NCBI RefSeq assembly: GCF_002252675.1
Contig: NZ_NQKY01000010.1
Span: 1-64,000 of the forward strand
Length of the DNA stretch: 64,000 nt
From: Synechococcus sp. BO 8801
Lineage (GTDB): Bacteria; Cyanobacteriota; Cyanobacteriia; PCC-6307; Cyanobiaceae
Direction: 5' to 3'
Shown here one piece after another: positions 20,501 to 31,637 of this stretch. Made by a program: the position numbers and the translations under genes. The notes under the pieces are model-generated. The model was not told the origin of the DNA. It was given only the letters and a program-made list of their open reading frames with translations, and searched no databases. Position 1 is the first letter of the stretch. Every line of letters starts with the position of its first letter.

Positions 20501-21571
20501 TCAGCGCTTCTCGAGGGCCGCCTGAATCGTGGCGGTTGCCGGTTTGGGTTGGTTGTCTTCATCGAAGGGCAGGGGCCGCTGGGGCAGGCCATCCGCCCGC
20601 GGCATGAACGCATTCAGCCAGGTGGTGCGATCACTCAATCCCCAGGTGGTGATCAGCTTCAGGCGCGGTTCCGGCAGGACCGCCGCCAGGAAGGCGCCAT
20701 ACACCGCCGCCACGGCCCGGTCCCGCTCCGGGATGGCCGCCGGCAGTTCCCGGTCGTTCACGTCCAGTTCGGTCACGAGGATGTCCAGGTCCAGGGCGGC
20801 CAGCTCCTTCAGGAAGGCGGGCAGGGTGCGGAAGGTGGTGGGTCCGCTGCCGTTGGCATAGAGATGGGCCTGCAGACCGACGGCGTTCAGCGGGACGCCG
20901 CGCTGCCGCAGCTGCCGCAGGAGCTTCAGGAGGGCCTGCCGTTTGCGCGCCGTCTTGGCGTCATCGCCCTCCAGCCCGTACTCGTTGATCACCAGGGCCG
21001 CCTTCGGGTCGGCCTGGTGCGCCAGGGTCAGCGCCCGGGCGATGTAGTCGGGGCCCAGCCGCTCCAGCCAGAGGCTGCGGCGCAGGCCCGTGCCGTCGTC
21101 GGCGATCGGTTCGTTGACCACGTCCCACGACGGCAGCTGGCCGCGGTAGTGCCCCACCACCGTGCGGATGTAGGTCGCCATGGCCCGATCCAGCTCCGCC
21201 GGCGGCAGGGCCTTCACCCAGGCCGGCAGCTGCTCGTGCCACACCAGGGTGTGGCCCCGCATCGCCAGACCCTGCTCGCGGGCGAAGGCCAGCAGCCGGT
21301 CCGGGGCGCTGAAGTCGAAGCGGCCGGGCGCGGCCTCCACCCCATCCCACTTCAGCTCCGACTCGGGCACGATCAGGCCGCTCTGCTCGCCCACCAGGCG
21401 GCGCAGACCCGGATCCCGCAGTTGGTCATTGGTGACGGCGGTGCCCCAGCGCAGCCCGCGCGCCGCCGCCAGCCCCTGCAGGGTCGGGGCCGCCCCCGGC
21501 GGCAGGGCCCGGGCCACGCTCCAGCCCAGGGCCGCCACCACGGCGATCACGATCAGTTGCCGACGTCGCAT
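20501..21571 (-). CDS. Secreted glycoside hydrolase family 10 (endo-1,4-beta-xylanase type)
   Basis: A 356-residue GH10 barrel. ATG 21571 begins MRRRQLIVIAVVAALGWSVARA, a signal peptide or membrane anchor with an N-terminal arginine cluster. The acid/base Glu is in WDVVNEP (E154) and the nucleophile in VTELD (E268); MRGHTLVWHEQLP and LKWDGVEAAPGRFDF are further GH10 signatures. The frame stays open upstream to 21688 but that part lies in the ligA 3' end. It sits upstream of, and in line with, the HlyD/glycan-synthase pair, so it may trim or release the exported polymer, as BcsZ does in cellulose operons (inference). Confidence 0.92.
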   Translation of the reverse strand: MRRRQLIVIAVVAALGWSVARALPPGAAPTLQGLAAARGLRWGTAVTNDQLRDPGLRRLVGEQSGLIVPESELKWDGVEAAPGRFDFSAPDRLLAFAREQGLAMRGHTLVWHEQLPAWVKALPPAELDRAMATYIRTVVGHYRGQLPSWDVVNEPIADDGTGLRRSLWLERLGPDYIARALTLAHQADPKAALVINEYGLEGDDAKTARKRQALLKLLRQLRQRGVPLNAVGLQAHLYANGSGPTTFRTLPAFLKELAALDLDILVTELDVNDRELPAAIPERDRAVAAVYGAFLAAVLPEPRLKLITTWGLSDRTTWLNAFMPRADGLPQRPLPFDEDNQPKPATATIQAALEKR

Positions 21572-21644
21572 GGAGCGGGGCGGGGGGAGGGGCGCCCCCG
21601 TCACTCTGGCCGGCCATCCCGGCGCCGTCATCCCAACGGGAGGT

Positions 21645-23744
<2,100 letters not shown>

Positions 23745-24167
23745 TCAGGCGGCCGCCAGCTTGGTGATCCGATCCACCCGCCAGGCCTCCTCCACCTTCA
23801 CGAAGGTGAAGTCGAGGGGGAGTTCCTCCTTGCCGTCGGTCTTGAGCTTGACCGTCAGGATCACCTGGCCCTCCTGCAGCCGGGGACGGCCGGACTTGAG
23901 GTTGCGGTACTTGTTGAGCTGCAGCCCGGCCAGGAAGCGGATGAACTGCTGGCGGTTGACGTGGGAGCGGTAGTTGCGGGTGGTGAGCAGGTAGGCCCCG
24001 TCCACCTGGCCGGAGGCCACCTGGGTGAAGAACTGCTTGATCAGCGGATTGATGCCCCGGGCGCTGAGCACCAGCCGAACCGCCGAGATGGTCCAGTACA
24101 GAAGCAGGCCACCGGCTCCCGCCAGCAGGAGCTTGGTGCCGATGTCGCGGGCCAGTCCCCAGTCCAT
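23745..24167 (-). CDS. Membrane-anchored protein of unknown function
   Basis: A 140-residue protein from ATG 24167 (MDWGLARDIGTKLLLAGAGGLLLYWTISAVRLVLS...). One or two N-terminal hydrophobic segments precede a soluble domain with FFTQVASGQVDGAYLLTTRNYRSHV and a C-terminal KVEEAWRVDRI strand. The arrangement resembles small NTF2-like (DUF4864/DUF4019-type) domains, but I do not firmly recognise it. It sits just ahead of ligA with a three-base gap and is divergent from the SprT-like gene. The longer frame to 24353 is a shadow. Confidence 0.75.
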   Translation of the reverse strand: MDWGLARDIGTKLLLAGAGGLLLYWTISAVRLVLSARGINPLIKQFFTQVASGQVDGAYLLTTRNYRSHVNRQQFIRFLAGLQLNKYRNLKSGRPRLQEGQVILTVKLKTDGKEELPLDFTFVKVEEAWRVDRITKLAAA

Positions 24168-24228
24168 GGTGATCCCATCCGTTCGCAGCGTTGCAGAGTC
24201 TGACGGACGACCCCACCAGAATGGGCCG

Positions 24229-24771
24229 ATGCCCCTGGAACCGCTGCTGCCCCTGTTCCACCGGCTCAACCGCGAGCACTTCGACGGCCAGCTCACCCGG
24301 GAGAACCGGCCTCTGGTGGACGTGCGCTGGAGCGACGGCCGGCTGACCCGCACCGCCGGGCTCTACCGGCGGGGGCGCCTGGCCGACGGGCGTGACCTCT
24401 GCGAGATCGTCCTCTCGAGGCCCCTGCTGGAGCCGCTGCCGCGGCAGGCCACCCTGGGCACCCTCTGCCACGAAATGATCCATGCCTGGGTGGACCGGGT
24501 GCTGGTGGCGTCGGAGGTCCATGGCCCCCGGTTCCGGGCCCGGATGGAGCAGATCAACCGGGCCCAGGACGACTTTCAGGTGAGCCTGCGGCACCGCTAT
24601 CCCCTGCCGGTGGTCGCCAGCCGCTGGATCGCCCGCTGTCCGCGCTGCGACAGCCGCACGCCCTACCAGCGCCGCCGGCAGGGCCTGGCCTGCCGCCGCT
24701 GCTGCGAGCGCCTCCATGGCGGGCGCTGGGATGCGAGCTGTCTGCTGGTGTTCGAGCCCAACACCGCCTAG
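24229..24771 (+). CDS. SprT-like zinc metalloprotease-fold protein
   Basis: A 180-residue protein. LFHRLNREHFDGQLT at the N-terminus and TLGTLCHEMIHAWV (HExxH, around residue 85) define the SprT/Spartan fold, and a C-terminal zinc ribbon CPRC...CRRCC follows. Eukaryotic relatives cleave DNA-protein crosslinks; bacterial SprT-like roles are mostly unknown. ATG 24229 is the sensible start because the upstream extension overlaps the divergent gene. It is adjacent to ligA, which may hint at DNA maintenance. Confidence 0.87.
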   Translation: MPLEPLLPLFHRLNREHFDGQLTRENRPLVDVRWSDGRLTRTAGLYRRGRLADGRDLCEIVLSRPLLEPLPRQATLGTLCHEMIHAWVDRVLVASEVHGPRFRARMEQINRAQDDFQVSLRHRYPLPVVASRWIARCPRCDSRTPYQRRRQGLACRRCCERLHGGRWDASCLLVFEPNTA

Positions 24772-24795
24772 GTTCTGGCGCAGGTGTTGGGGCCG

Positions 24796-24891
24796 ATGGC
24801 GACGTTTCTGTGGACCCTGGAATGGGGTGGCTTCACCATTGCCCTGGTGGGGATGGGGCGGGAGCACTGGCTGTCCGGTCGGCGCCGCTAA
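24796..24891 (+). CDS. Possible 31-residue small membrane protein
   Basis: ATG at 24796 to TAA at 24891 encodes a 31-residue peptide: a hydrophobic stretch (FLWTLEWGGFTIALVGMG) followed by an Arg-rich tail (REHWLSGRRR). The shape is that of a single-span small membrane protein. It fills the short gap between the SprT-like and Arg-rich genes. No Shine-Dalgarno is obvious, so expression is uncertain. Confidence 0.3.
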   Translation: MATFLWTLEWGGFTIALVGMGREHWLSGRRR

Positions 24892-24900
24892 ATTGGTCTG

Positions 24901-25584
24901 ATGCATCCGATGGATCAGGGCTACGGCCGCGAACGGGATCCCTGGGACCGCGAACCTCCCGAGCGCGACTCCCGTGAACGCGAACCCCGCGAACGCGACA
25001 TCCAGCCGCGCGATGCTCGGGAGCGCGACCTGTCCCGGCGGCCCCGTGGCGGCAGCGATCCCCTCGATCAGCGCGTTGATCGCTGGGTGACGGCCGGCCG
25101 ACAGTTCGTTGAGGGGGTGGCGGGGTCGCGGCCGGGGGGCCGACCCGCCGGGCGGGGGACCGACCGTCGCTCCCAGCTGCGGCCCCGGATGGACGAGCTC
25201 GGCCGCTGGGTCGAGGGCCGCCTCGACTGGCTGCTCGACGACGGCGACGACTGGCGGGAACCCTGGCAGGAGAGCGACCGCGGTGCCCCCGGGGCTCCGG
25301 TGGAAGCACCAGCCCCGGGCCGTTCCCGCCGCCCGATGCTCGAGGCGGTCTCCCGGCGCGGCCGCTCAGGGCCGCCGCCATCGCCCGCCCCCGCCTCGGC
25401 TTCCACCGCCGCCCCTCTCTCGGCTCCAGGCTCCGGCGCGGCAGACGACGGCGACTGGCCCGATGACGCCAGCTTCACCCTGCCCCGCTGGCAGCGCCCC
25501 GAAGGCCCCGGCGAGCCGGAACCGACCTTCACGCCTCCGGCCTCCGGCCGGCCGCTGCCCCGCTCGAGCCGCCGCCGCGCCTGA
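24901..25584 (+). CDS. Arg/Glu/Asp-repeat, low-complexity protein of unknown function
   Basis: A 227-residue protein, mostly predicted disordered. The first 45 residues consist of RE/RD repeats (RERDPWDREPPERDSREREP). A short ordered stretch around 55-110 (DPLDQRVDRWVTAGRQFVEGV, LGRWVEGRLDWLLDDGDDWREPW) is followed by a Pro/Ala-rich tail ending in RRRA. The codon pattern is consistent with coding. I do not recognise a family. RE/RD tracts often mediate weak protein or RNA interactions, but no function should be assigned. Confidence 0.7.
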   Translation: MHPMDQGYGRERDPWDREPPERDSREREPRERDIQPRDARERDLSRRPRGGSDPLDQRVDRWVTAGRQFVEGVAGSRPGGRPAGRGTDRRSQLRPRMDELGRWVEGRLDWLLDDGDDWREPWQESDRGAPGAPVEAPAPGRSRRPMLEAVSRRGRSGPPPSPAPASASTAAPLSAPGSGAADDGDWPDDASFTLPRWQRPEGPGEPEPTFTPPASGRPLPRSSRRRA

Positions 25585-25652
25585 GCCGGCGACACCGCCA
25601 TTTCGGCGGGAAGTGGGCTAGGACTGGCTTAGTACTCGCAGGGACGTCGGCC

Positions 25653-26174
25653 ATGAGCAGCCTGGTGGTGGTTGGGTTTCCGTCCGTGGCGGAGGCCGAC
25701 CAGGTGCGGCGCCAGCTGGTGGAGATCCAGAAGGAAGAACTGATCGCCCTCGAGGATGCGGTCGTCGTCGAGGCCGAACCGGACGGCAAGGTGCGCCTGC
25801 ACCAGTCGCTCAATCTCACCAAGGCCGGTGCCCTCGGCGGTGGCTTCTGGGGCACCCTCGTGGGCCTGCTGTTCCTCAATCCCCTGCTCGGGGCTGCCGT
25901 CGGGGTCGGCCTGGGGGCCGCTTCAGGTTCCCTGTCGGACCTGGGCATCAACGACAACTTCATGCGGGAGGTGGGAGAAACCCTCCCCCCCGGCAGTGCG
26001 GCCCTTTGCCTGCTGCTGCGCGACGCCACCCCCGACCGGCTGATCGAGCGGCTGCGGGTTCATGCGCCCCACGCCAAGCTGCTGCGCACCAACCTCAGCC
26101 ATACCGACGAGGACCGGCTGCGTCAGATGCTCGAGCAGGCGAGCAAGCAGGCCCAGGCCCTGCGGCTGTCCTGA
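25653..26174 (+). CDS. DUF1269 family membrane protein
   Basis: A 173-residue protein. LVVVGFPSVAEADQVRRQL with a beta-alpha start, then EDAVVVEAEPDGKVRLHQSLN, is followed by a Gly-rich double membrane hairpin (GALGGGFWGTLVGLLFLNPLLGAAVGVGLGAASG) and SDLGINDNFMREVGETLPPGSAALCLL. This is the complete DUF1269 pattern, a small inner-membrane protein of unknown role. It ends in an imperfect hairpin at 26174-26196 and overlaps a convergent hypothetical gene. Confidence 0.9.
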   Translation: MSSLVVVGFPSVAEADQVRRQLVEIQKEELIALEDAVVVEAEPDGKVRLHQSLNLTKAGALGGGFWGTLVGLLFLNPLLGAAVGVGLGAASGSLSDLGINDNFMREVGETLPPGSAALCLLLRDATPDRLIERLRVHAPHAKLLRTNLSHTDEDRLRQMLEQASKQAQALRLS

Positions 26175-26613
26175 GCTTCGGGTTCACCCGGAAGCTGCAG
26201 CCCCGCTGACGCAGTTCCCTGTTCACCGGCTTCACCAGGTCGCGGGGAACGTCAACGGCCATCTCCTCGGCCGAGATGCTGATCGACGGGGAGCCGTTCT
26301 GGAGGGCGCTGAGCAGGTCGGCCCACAGGCTCACCATGGTGCGCTGGGCCTGGGGCACCAGCCCCAGCCGCTCGAGGTGGGGGGCGCAGCCCTGATGCAG
26401 CCAGAGGCTGGAGTGGTGGTGGCCCGGCTGGGGACGCATGGCCAGGCCGGCCGCCAGGGCTTCGGCCGTGGGTTCGCCGCTGCTGCGGCGCAGGCCGGAG
26501 GCCACCAGCAGTTTTCCGGTGTGCACGGCGGAGACGCCGTAGCGGCGGCCCAGTTCGGTGAGGGTGAGCCAGTCCCCTCCCGGCGGGGTCTGGGCGCTGT
26601 GGCGGTTGGACAT
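26095..26613 (-). CDS. Hypothetical protein with N-terminal helix-turn-helix-like segment
   Basis: A 172-residue frame from ATG 26613. The N-terminus WLTLTELGRRYGVSAVHTGKLLVASGLR looks like a winged-helix or MerR-like DNA-binding start, and the middle SLWLHQGCAPHLERLGLVPQ resembles conserved cyanobacterial hypotheticals of this type. The last 26 codons overlap the convergent DUF1269 gene and are Pro/Ala/Gly-rich, so the true 3' end may be poorly conserved. It is preceded by a 77-base gap with small inverted repeats. Confidence 0.6.
   Translation of the reverse strand: MSNRHSAQTPPGGDWLTLTELGRRYGVSAVHTGKLLVASGLRRSSGEPTAEALAAGLAMRPQPGHHHSSLWLHQGCAPHLERLGLVPQAQRTMVSLWADLLSALQNGSPSISISAEEMAVDVPRDLVKPVNRELRQRGCSFRVNPKLRTAAGPGPACSPARASDAAGPRRYG
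26174..26196 (+). terminator. Hairpin at the end of the DUF1269 gene
   Basis: AGCTTC-GGG, loop TTCA, CCC-G-GAAGCT with a single bulged G. There is no T-tract. It is a possible terminator, but it lies inside the convergent hypothetical frame. Confidence 0.35.
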
Positions 26614-26690
26614 GGGGCGGTTTCAAGTATCCGAATGCTGGCCAGCGACTTTCGAGCGTCAATTCGTCAACAGCAAACCGCCACACGGTG

Positions 26691-27302
26691 TTACCGAATT
26701 GATGAGTCGTTACGAACCGATTCCGCCTGGGCCGGCCCCAGCCAGCGCTCCAGCGCCGGGGAGAACACCTCCCGGATCACGGTGAGTTCCCGCCCGTGGC
26801 GAAAGAAGCGGTAATGCCGGCTCCAGAAGGGCCCCGCGTGGCCGAAACGCTCCTGGAGCCAGGGTTCCTGCACCTGGCCGAAGCCATCCACCTCGCGGTA
26901 CAGCTCCGCCCGCCCCGCCGAGAGGCTGCGCCAGATCGGCAGCCGGCGATCCTGCAGATGGGCCTCCGCCTCGGCCTGGTTCCACCAGCTCTCGGCCCAG
27001 CCCAGGGTCTGGGGCCCGCAGGTGAGCCACACCTGCCGCCGCAGCAGCGGCTCGGCCAGCTCGGCCACCTCCGCCGGTGCTCCGGCGGAGACCCCCGCTT
27101 CGGAAGCCATGGCGATCAGTTCCACCTCCACCGGATGGCCGGTGAGAAGCTGCAGATGCCGGGTCGGGCTGCCGTCCCCCAGCAGCAGCAGGGTCCAGGG
27201 GCCGCTCAGCTCACCACCGGCCGGAGGCTGGGGGCGATCGGTGGCACTGGCCTGCCACAGGCACGTGGGAGACGGCAGCAGGCCGCCGGTGGCTTGGATC
27301 AT
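26691..27302 (-). CDS. Chorismate lyase (4-hydroxybenzoate-forming, DUF98/UbiC-like)
   Basis: A 203-residue protein. SGPWTLLLLGDGSPTRHLQLLTGHPVEVELI, RRQVWLTCG.QTLGWAESWWN and LSAGRAELYREVDGFGQV...GPFWSRHYRFFRHGRELTVIREVFSPALERWLG match the cyanobacterial chorismate pyruvate-lyase type. It converts chorismate to 4-hydroxybenzoate, the head-group precursor of plastoquinone. The ATG at 27302 is 18 bases downstream of the stop of the PilP-like gene on the same strand. Confidence 0.88.
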   Translation of the reverse strand: MIQATGGLLPSPTCLWQASATDRPQPPAGGELSGPWTLLLLGDGSPTRHLQLLTGHPVEVELIAMASEAGVSAGAPAEVAELAEPLLRRQVWLTCGPQTLGWAESWWNQAEAEAHLQDRRLPIWRSLSAGRAELYREVDGFGQVQEPWLQERFGHAGPFWSRHYRFFRHGRELTVIREVFSPALERWLGPAQAESVRNDSSIR

Positions 27303-27320
27303 GGCGGGCCGGGGGGCAGG

Positions 27321-28163
27321 TCAGTAGCCGTTGCTGATCGAGATGCGCCGCACCTCGCCACCCCGTTCGATCATGGCGGTGTCGCCATCGGCGGAGCGAA
27401 GGCGCCAGCCGCTGCCCCCGATGGCCTCGCCGACGTTGACGCTGGTGGAGCTCCCCCCCATCTGGAAGATCGCCGAGGCGGGTCGCCCCGCCGAGCCCAC
27501 CACTCCCACCAGTTCGGGCACGGGGCCGCCACCGGCCGGGGCGGCGCTGCGTTCGCCGTAGCCCCCGCCTCCGCCACCGGTGGCAGGGGGGGCGGCGGCG
27601 GCCAGTTTCGAGCTCACCGGCACCCGCAGGACCGGCGCCCTCGAGCCCTCCGGCTGGGGCAGCTGGGAGAGCTGCTCGATCCAGGGTTCCTCCGGAGGCG
27701 GGGGCAGCTGGTCGCTGGCGAGCGGCAGGACGGACGGGCCGCCGGCCAGGCTGGTTCCGGCGGCCCCGAGCGGGGCCGGGTTGGCCGGGCCGAGGCTGCG
27801 CAGCCGCTCCACCAGCAGCAGGCTGCGTTCCTGGCTGAGGGTCTGCTGCATGCGGCTGGAGTGGGTGAGGTACAGCACCGAACTGGCGACGCTGACCATG
27901 CACACCCCGCCCATCGCCGTGAGCAGCAGGGTGTTGCGATCGTGCCGGGATGGGGCCGAGGCCGGGGCGGCGGGACGGCCCCGCAGCCGCCGCACCGGGG
28001 GGGCCAGGGGCAGGGGCGGGGGAGCCTCGGCCTGGGAGGCCACGTCGAGATCGATGGTGGCCTCCGGATCGAAGACCCGGTTCATCATCTGCTCGGCCTT
28101 CAGCTCCCAGTAGGCACGGGAGGTGGGAATGCCGCGCAGGGGACGCCGAGGGGAGGGGCTCAT
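27321..28163 (-). CDS. Membrane-anchored protein with C-terminal PilP/GspC-like domain
   Basis: A 280-residue bitopic protein: a cytoplasmic N-terminus, one membrane helix (TLLLTAMGGVCMVSVASSVLYL, around residues 78-100), a Pro/Gly-rich linker and a C-terminal beta domain VPELVGVVGSAGRPASAIFQMGGSSTSVNVGEAIGGSGWRL...VRRISISNGY. The latter has the strand order and 'L.GV.......A.....G....V..G..IGG..' spacing of PilP/GspC homology-region domains, used in type IV pilus or secretion assembly. This could be a cyanobacterial pilus accessory factor. It lies 26 bases downstream of mnmG on the same strand. Confidence 0.7.
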   Translation of the reverse strand: MSPSPRRPLRGIPTSRAYWELKAEQMMNRVFDPEATIDLDVASQAEAPPPLPLAPPVRRLRGRPAAPASAPSRHDRNTLLLTAMGGVCMVSVASSVLYLTHSSRMQQTLSQERSLLLVERLRSLGPANPAPLGAAGTSLAGGPSVLPLASDQLPPPPEEPWIEQLSQLPQPEGSRAPVLRVPVSSKLAAAAPPATGGGGGGYGERSAAPAGGGPVPELVGVVGSAGRPASAIFQMGGSSTSVNVGEAIGGSGWRLRSADGDTAMIERGGEVRRISISNGY

Positions 28164-28189
28164 CTGCAGACCTCGGCGTCAGGCGTGCA

Positions 28190-30145
28190 TCACTGTAACG
28201 ATGCTTCCATGGTCTGACGAGGGCCCGGCTGTCCCCGGCGTCGCTGCAGTTCCAGCCAGAGCAGCAGGGCGTTGACGTCGGCGGGGCTGACTCCGGGAAT
28301 CCGGGAGGCCTGGCCCAGGCTGCGGGGCTGGATGGCCGCCAGCTTCTCGCGGGCCTCCGCCGAGAGGGTGCCGATGGCGACGTAGTCAACACCGGCGGGG
28401 ATGGCCCGCTCCAGCTGGCGCCGCACCCGCTCGATCTGCTGTTCCTGGCGGGCCAGATAGCCGCTGTACTTGATGTCGATCTCGGCGCCGTCGCGCACAT
28501 CGATCGGCAGATCCCGATCGGCGAGCCCCAGCCGCACCAGATCCTCGCCGTGCAGGCCCGGCCGGCGCAGCAGATCGGCCAGGGTGATCGAGCCGTTGAT
28601 GCCGGCGCCGGTGGCGGCGGCCACGGCGGTGGCGGCGGGATCGGAGGCCTTGAGCCGCACCGTTTCAAGGCGCTGTTTCTCGGCGTCGATGGCGGCCTGC
28701 TTCTGCTCGAACAGGCGCCAGCGCCGTTCGTCGATCAGGCCCAGCCGGTGGCCCAGGGGCGTGAGGCGGCGATCGGCGTTGTCGCCGCGCAGCACCAGGC
28801 GGTACTCGCTGCGGCTGGTCAACACCCGGTAGGGCTCCTTGAGGTCCTGGGTGACCAGGTCGTCCACCAGGGTGCCGATGTAGCTCCCTTCCCGGGGGAA
28901 ATGGACGGGGTCCTGGCCCCCCAGCAGCCGGGCGGCGTTCAGCCCGGCCACCAGCCCCTGGGCGGCGGCCTCCTCGTAGCCGGTGGTGCCGTTGAGCTGG
29001 CCCGCCGAGAACAGGCCCCGCACCCGTTTGGTTTCCAGGGAGGGCTCCAGCTGGGTGGCCGGCAGGATGTCGTAGTCGACGGCGTAGGCGGGCCGCAGCA
29101 TCACGCAGGCCTCCAGCCCGGGCAGGGTGCGCAGCAGGGCCAGCTGCAGGGATTCGGGCAGGCCGGTGGAGAAGCCCTGGACGTAGAGCTCGGGCGTGTC
29201 GCGCCCCTCCGGCTCCAGGAAGATCTGGTGGCTGTCTTTATCGGCGAAGCGCACGATCTTGTCCTCGATCGAGGGGCAGTAGCGGGGCCCCTTGCTGTCG
29301 ATGAAGCCGCCGTAGATCGGGGTGAGGTGCAGGTTGTCGCGGATCAGCTGGTGGGTGGCCGCTGTGGTGCGGGTGATGTGGCAGGCCATCTGCTCGCCGC
29401 TCACCCGGGCGGTGGGATCGAAGCTGAAGAAGCGGTCGGCGGCGTCGCTGGGCTGCTCCTCCAGCTGGTCGAGGGCCACGCTGCGCCGGTCGACGCGGGC
29501 GGGGGTGCCGGTCTTGAGCCGGTCGGTGCGGAACCCCAGGGCCTGAAGCGCTTCGGTGAGCCCTTCGGCGGGCTGTTCGCCGGCCCGGCCCGCCGCCATC
29601 GAGCGGTTGCCCACCCAGATGCGGCCCCCCAGGAAGGTGCCGGTGGTGAGGATCACGGCGCCGGCGCCGTAGACGCTGCCGAAGTAGGTGCGCACGCCGA
29701 TCACCCGGGCCGGCGGGCCGGCCGGATCGTTGGGATCGCCCTCCAGCTCCAGCCCCGTGACCATCGCTTCGCGCAGGGCCAGGTTGGGGGTGTGCTGCAG
29801 CAGCTGCAGCATCTGGCGGGCGTAGAGGCGTTTGTCGGTCTGGGCCCGCAGCGCCCACACCGCCGGGCCGCGGCTGGCGTTGAGCAGCCGTTTCTGCAGG
29901 GCGGTGGCATCGGCCAGCCGGCCGATCACCCCCCCGAGGGCATCCACCTCATGGACCAGCTGGCTCTTGGCCGGGCCGCCAACGGCCGGGTTGCAGGGCT
30001 GCCAGGCGATGCGGTCGAGGTTGAGGCTGAACAGGGCCGTCGAGATGCCCAGCCGGGCGGCGGTGAGGGCCGCCTCGCAGCCGGCATGGCCGCCGCCGAC
30101 CACGATCAGGTCGAAGCGTTCGGTGGGGTCTGCGCTCAGGGCCAT
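28190..30145 (-). CDS. mnmG: tRNA uridine-5-carboxymethylaminomethyl modification enzyme MnmG (GidA)
   Basis: A 651-residue FAD enzyme that, with MnmE, installs the carboxymethylaminomethyl group on wobble uridine-34. The FAD loop [19 protein letters not shown] lies near residue 15, LTTGTFLGG and [11 protein letters not shown] follow, and [28 protein letters not shown] is the family block. The C-terminal helical domain with [10 protein letters not shown] is complete. ATG 30145 is chosen; the frame extends to 30349 only as a shadow of the divergent isochorismatase-like gene. Confidence 0.97.
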   Translation of the reverse strand: MALSADPTERFDLIVVGGGHAGCEAALTAARLGISTALFSLNLDRIAWQPCNPAVGGPAKSQLVHEVDALGGVIGRLADATALQKRLLNASRGPAVWALRAQTDKRLYARQMLQLLQHTPNLALREAMVTGLELEGDPNDPAGPPARVIGVRTYFGSVYGAGAVILTTGTFLGGRIWVGNRSMAAGRAGEQPAEGLTEALQALGFRTDRLKTGTPARVDRRSVALDQLEEQPSDAADRFFSFDPTARVSGEQMACHITRTTAATHQLIRDNLHLTPIYGGFIDSKGPRYCPSIEDKIVRFADKDSHQIFLEPEGRDTPELYVQGFSTGLPESLQLALLRTLPGLEACVMLRPAYAVDYDILPATQLEPSLETKRVRGLFSAGQLNGTTGYEEAAAQGLVAGLNAARLLGGQDPVHFPREGSYIGTLVDDLVTQDLKEPYRVLTSRSEYRLVLRGDNADRRLTPLGHRLGLIDERRWRLFEQKQAAIDAEKQRLETVRLKASDPAATAVAAATGAGINGSITLADLLRRPGLHGEDLVRLGLADRDLPIDVRDGAEIDIKYSGYLARQEQQIERVRRQLERAIPAGVDYVAIGTLSAEAREKLAAIQPRSLGQASRIPGVSPADVNALLLWLELQRRRGQPGPRQTMEASLQ

Positions 30146-30236
30146 CCCTTGAATGTATGGCGCTGCAGGGGCCGGTGGGGCGGCCGGGCACGGTCCGGCG
30201 GCCGATGATGGGTAACTGCGGTCGAGGCGCCCGCCC

Positions 30237-30803
30237 ATGCGCACCGCCCTGGTGCTGATCGATCTGATCAACGACCTCATCCACCCCGACGGGGCGATGC
30301 CCACCTGCGCCGCCGAAGTGCAACGGCGTGGCGTGCTGGGCGCGGCCAATCAGGCCCTCGAGCGGGCCCGGGCCCGGGGCTGGCCCACGATCCTGGTGAA
30401 GGTGGCCTTCCGAGCCGGCTATCCGGAGCTGCCCGCCCACGCGCCGCTCCTGGGCCGGGCGCGGGAGCTGGGGGGCCTGCGGCTGGGGCAGTGGGGGACG
30501 GACTTCCACGCCGATCTGGCGGTGGAGCCTGGCGATCCGGTGCTGGTGAAGCACCGGCTGAGCCCCTTCCATGGCACCGCCCTCGCGACGCTGCTGCGGG
30601 CCGCCGGGATCGATCGGCTGCTGCTGGGGGGCATCAGCACCGCCTGGGCGCTGCAGGCGGCGGCCCGGGAGGCCCACGATCGGGACTTCCAGGTGGTGCT
30701 GGTGGAGGACGCCTGCGCGGCGGCGAGCCCGCAGGAGCATCAGGCCTCCATCGCTCAACTGTCCCGCCTGGCCGCCGTGGTGCGGGCGGCCGACCTGGCC
30801 TGA
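30237..30803 (+). CDS. Isochorismatase-like cysteine-hydrolase-fold protein lacking the catalytic Cys
   Basis: A 188-residue protein of the isochorismatase superfamily. The Asp ([11 protein letters not shown]9) and Lys ([14 protein letters not shown]105) of the catalytic triad are present. The cis-peptide/Cys motif, which normally reads GxxTxxC, here reads [10 protein letters not shown], placing Ala at the nucleophile position (A138). Isochorismatases proper (EntB/PhzD) also lack the Cys and hydrolyse a vinyl ether, so it may be an isochorismatase-like rather than an amidase-like enzyme, or be inactive. It is divergent from mnmG and convergent with the hydroxylase gene. Confidence 0.85.
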   Translation: MRTALVLIDLINDLIHPDGAMPTCAAEVQRRGVLGAANQALERARARGWPTILVKVAFRAGYPELPAHAPLLGRARELGGLRLGQWGTDFHADLAVEPGDPVLVKHRLSPFHGTALATLLRAAGIDRLLLGGISTAWALQAAAREAHDRDFQVVLVEDACAAASPQEHQASIAQLSRLAAVVRAADLA

Positions 30804-30809
30804 TCGTGC

Positions 30810-31541
30810 TTACGGCACCGGTGGCTGCAGCGAGGCGGCGTAGGCGGGGTCCTCGGTGCCGAACACCCGGTCCCAGAAGGTGAAATAGAGCCCGAAATGA
30901 TGGCCGTGGCGGCGGTGGTGCAGGGAGTGGTGGGCAGGGCCGATCAGCCAGCGCCCCAGCCAGTGGTGGGGAAAGCTCAGCGGCAGCACCTCCAGGCCCA
31001 GGTGGTTGACCACGGCCCACACCGTCATCGTGGTGAGCACCGCCAGCAGGGTGGCGAAATGCATCGGAATCAGCATCACGATGCCGATCAGGAACAGGGC
31101 CTGAACGACGGCTTCGAGGGGGTCGAAGGCGAAGGAGGTCCAGGGTGTGGGCTGGCGGGATCGGTGGTGCCCGCGGTGAAACCAGGGGAAGAGTTTTGGC
31201 TGGTGGAACAGCCGGTGGGTGGCGTAGAAATAGGCATCCTGCAGTACCAGCACGGCCACGTAACTGAGCGGCAGGCTCCACCAGGTGTCGGCATGGATCT
31301 GCCCATGCAGGCGGGTCAGGCCCCGCTCCTGCAACGTCATCAGCAGGGCGGTGGCCAGGGAGAAGATGGCGGCGGAGATGATGGACAGCTGGATGTCATT
31401 GAAAACGGAGACCCTGGCCTCCTGGCGCTGATAGAGAAGCCAGTGGGCGAAGCCGGCCATGGCGAGATAGCGCGCCAGGATGATGGCGAAAAAGGCGATA
31501 ACGTAAAACCAGAAGGAATGATGTTGCACGTATAGCTTCAC
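30810..31541 (-). CDS. Sterol desaturase / fatty acid hydroxylase family membrane protein
   Basis: A 243-residue di-iron membrane oxygenase. The His clusters are HRLFH (about residue 110), HRGHH (about 123) and a C-terminal H.SLHHRRHGHHFG around residue 205, embedded in four or so membrane helices (FYVIAFFAIILARYLA..., ALFLIGIVMLIPMHFA). Family members hydroxylate or desaturate sterols, carotenoids or fatty acids; the substrate is unknown. It starts with GTG at 31541. It lies downstream of dnaB on the same strand and its stop faces the isochorismatase-like gene. Confidence 0.88.
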   Translation of the reverse strand: MKLYVQHHSFWFYVIAFFAIILARYLAMAGFAHWLLYQRQEARVSVFNDIQLSIISAAIFSLATALLMTLQERGLTRLHGQIHADTWWSLPLSYVAVLVLQDAYFYATHRLFHQPKLFPWFHRGHHRSRQPTPWTSFAFDPLEAVVQALFLIGIVMLIPMHFATLLAVLTTMTVWAVVNHLGLEVLPLSFPHHWLGRWLIGPAHHSLHHRRHGHHFGLYFTFWDRVFGTEDPAYAASLQPPVP

Positions 31542-31637
31542 GGGGCCTTGATGTTCAGACTACTGGCCCTTTCCCTGGCTGGATACGGCGGATATCCCTA
31601 TGCAGCGCCGCAATGCAACGGCTCGATGCAGCGCAAG

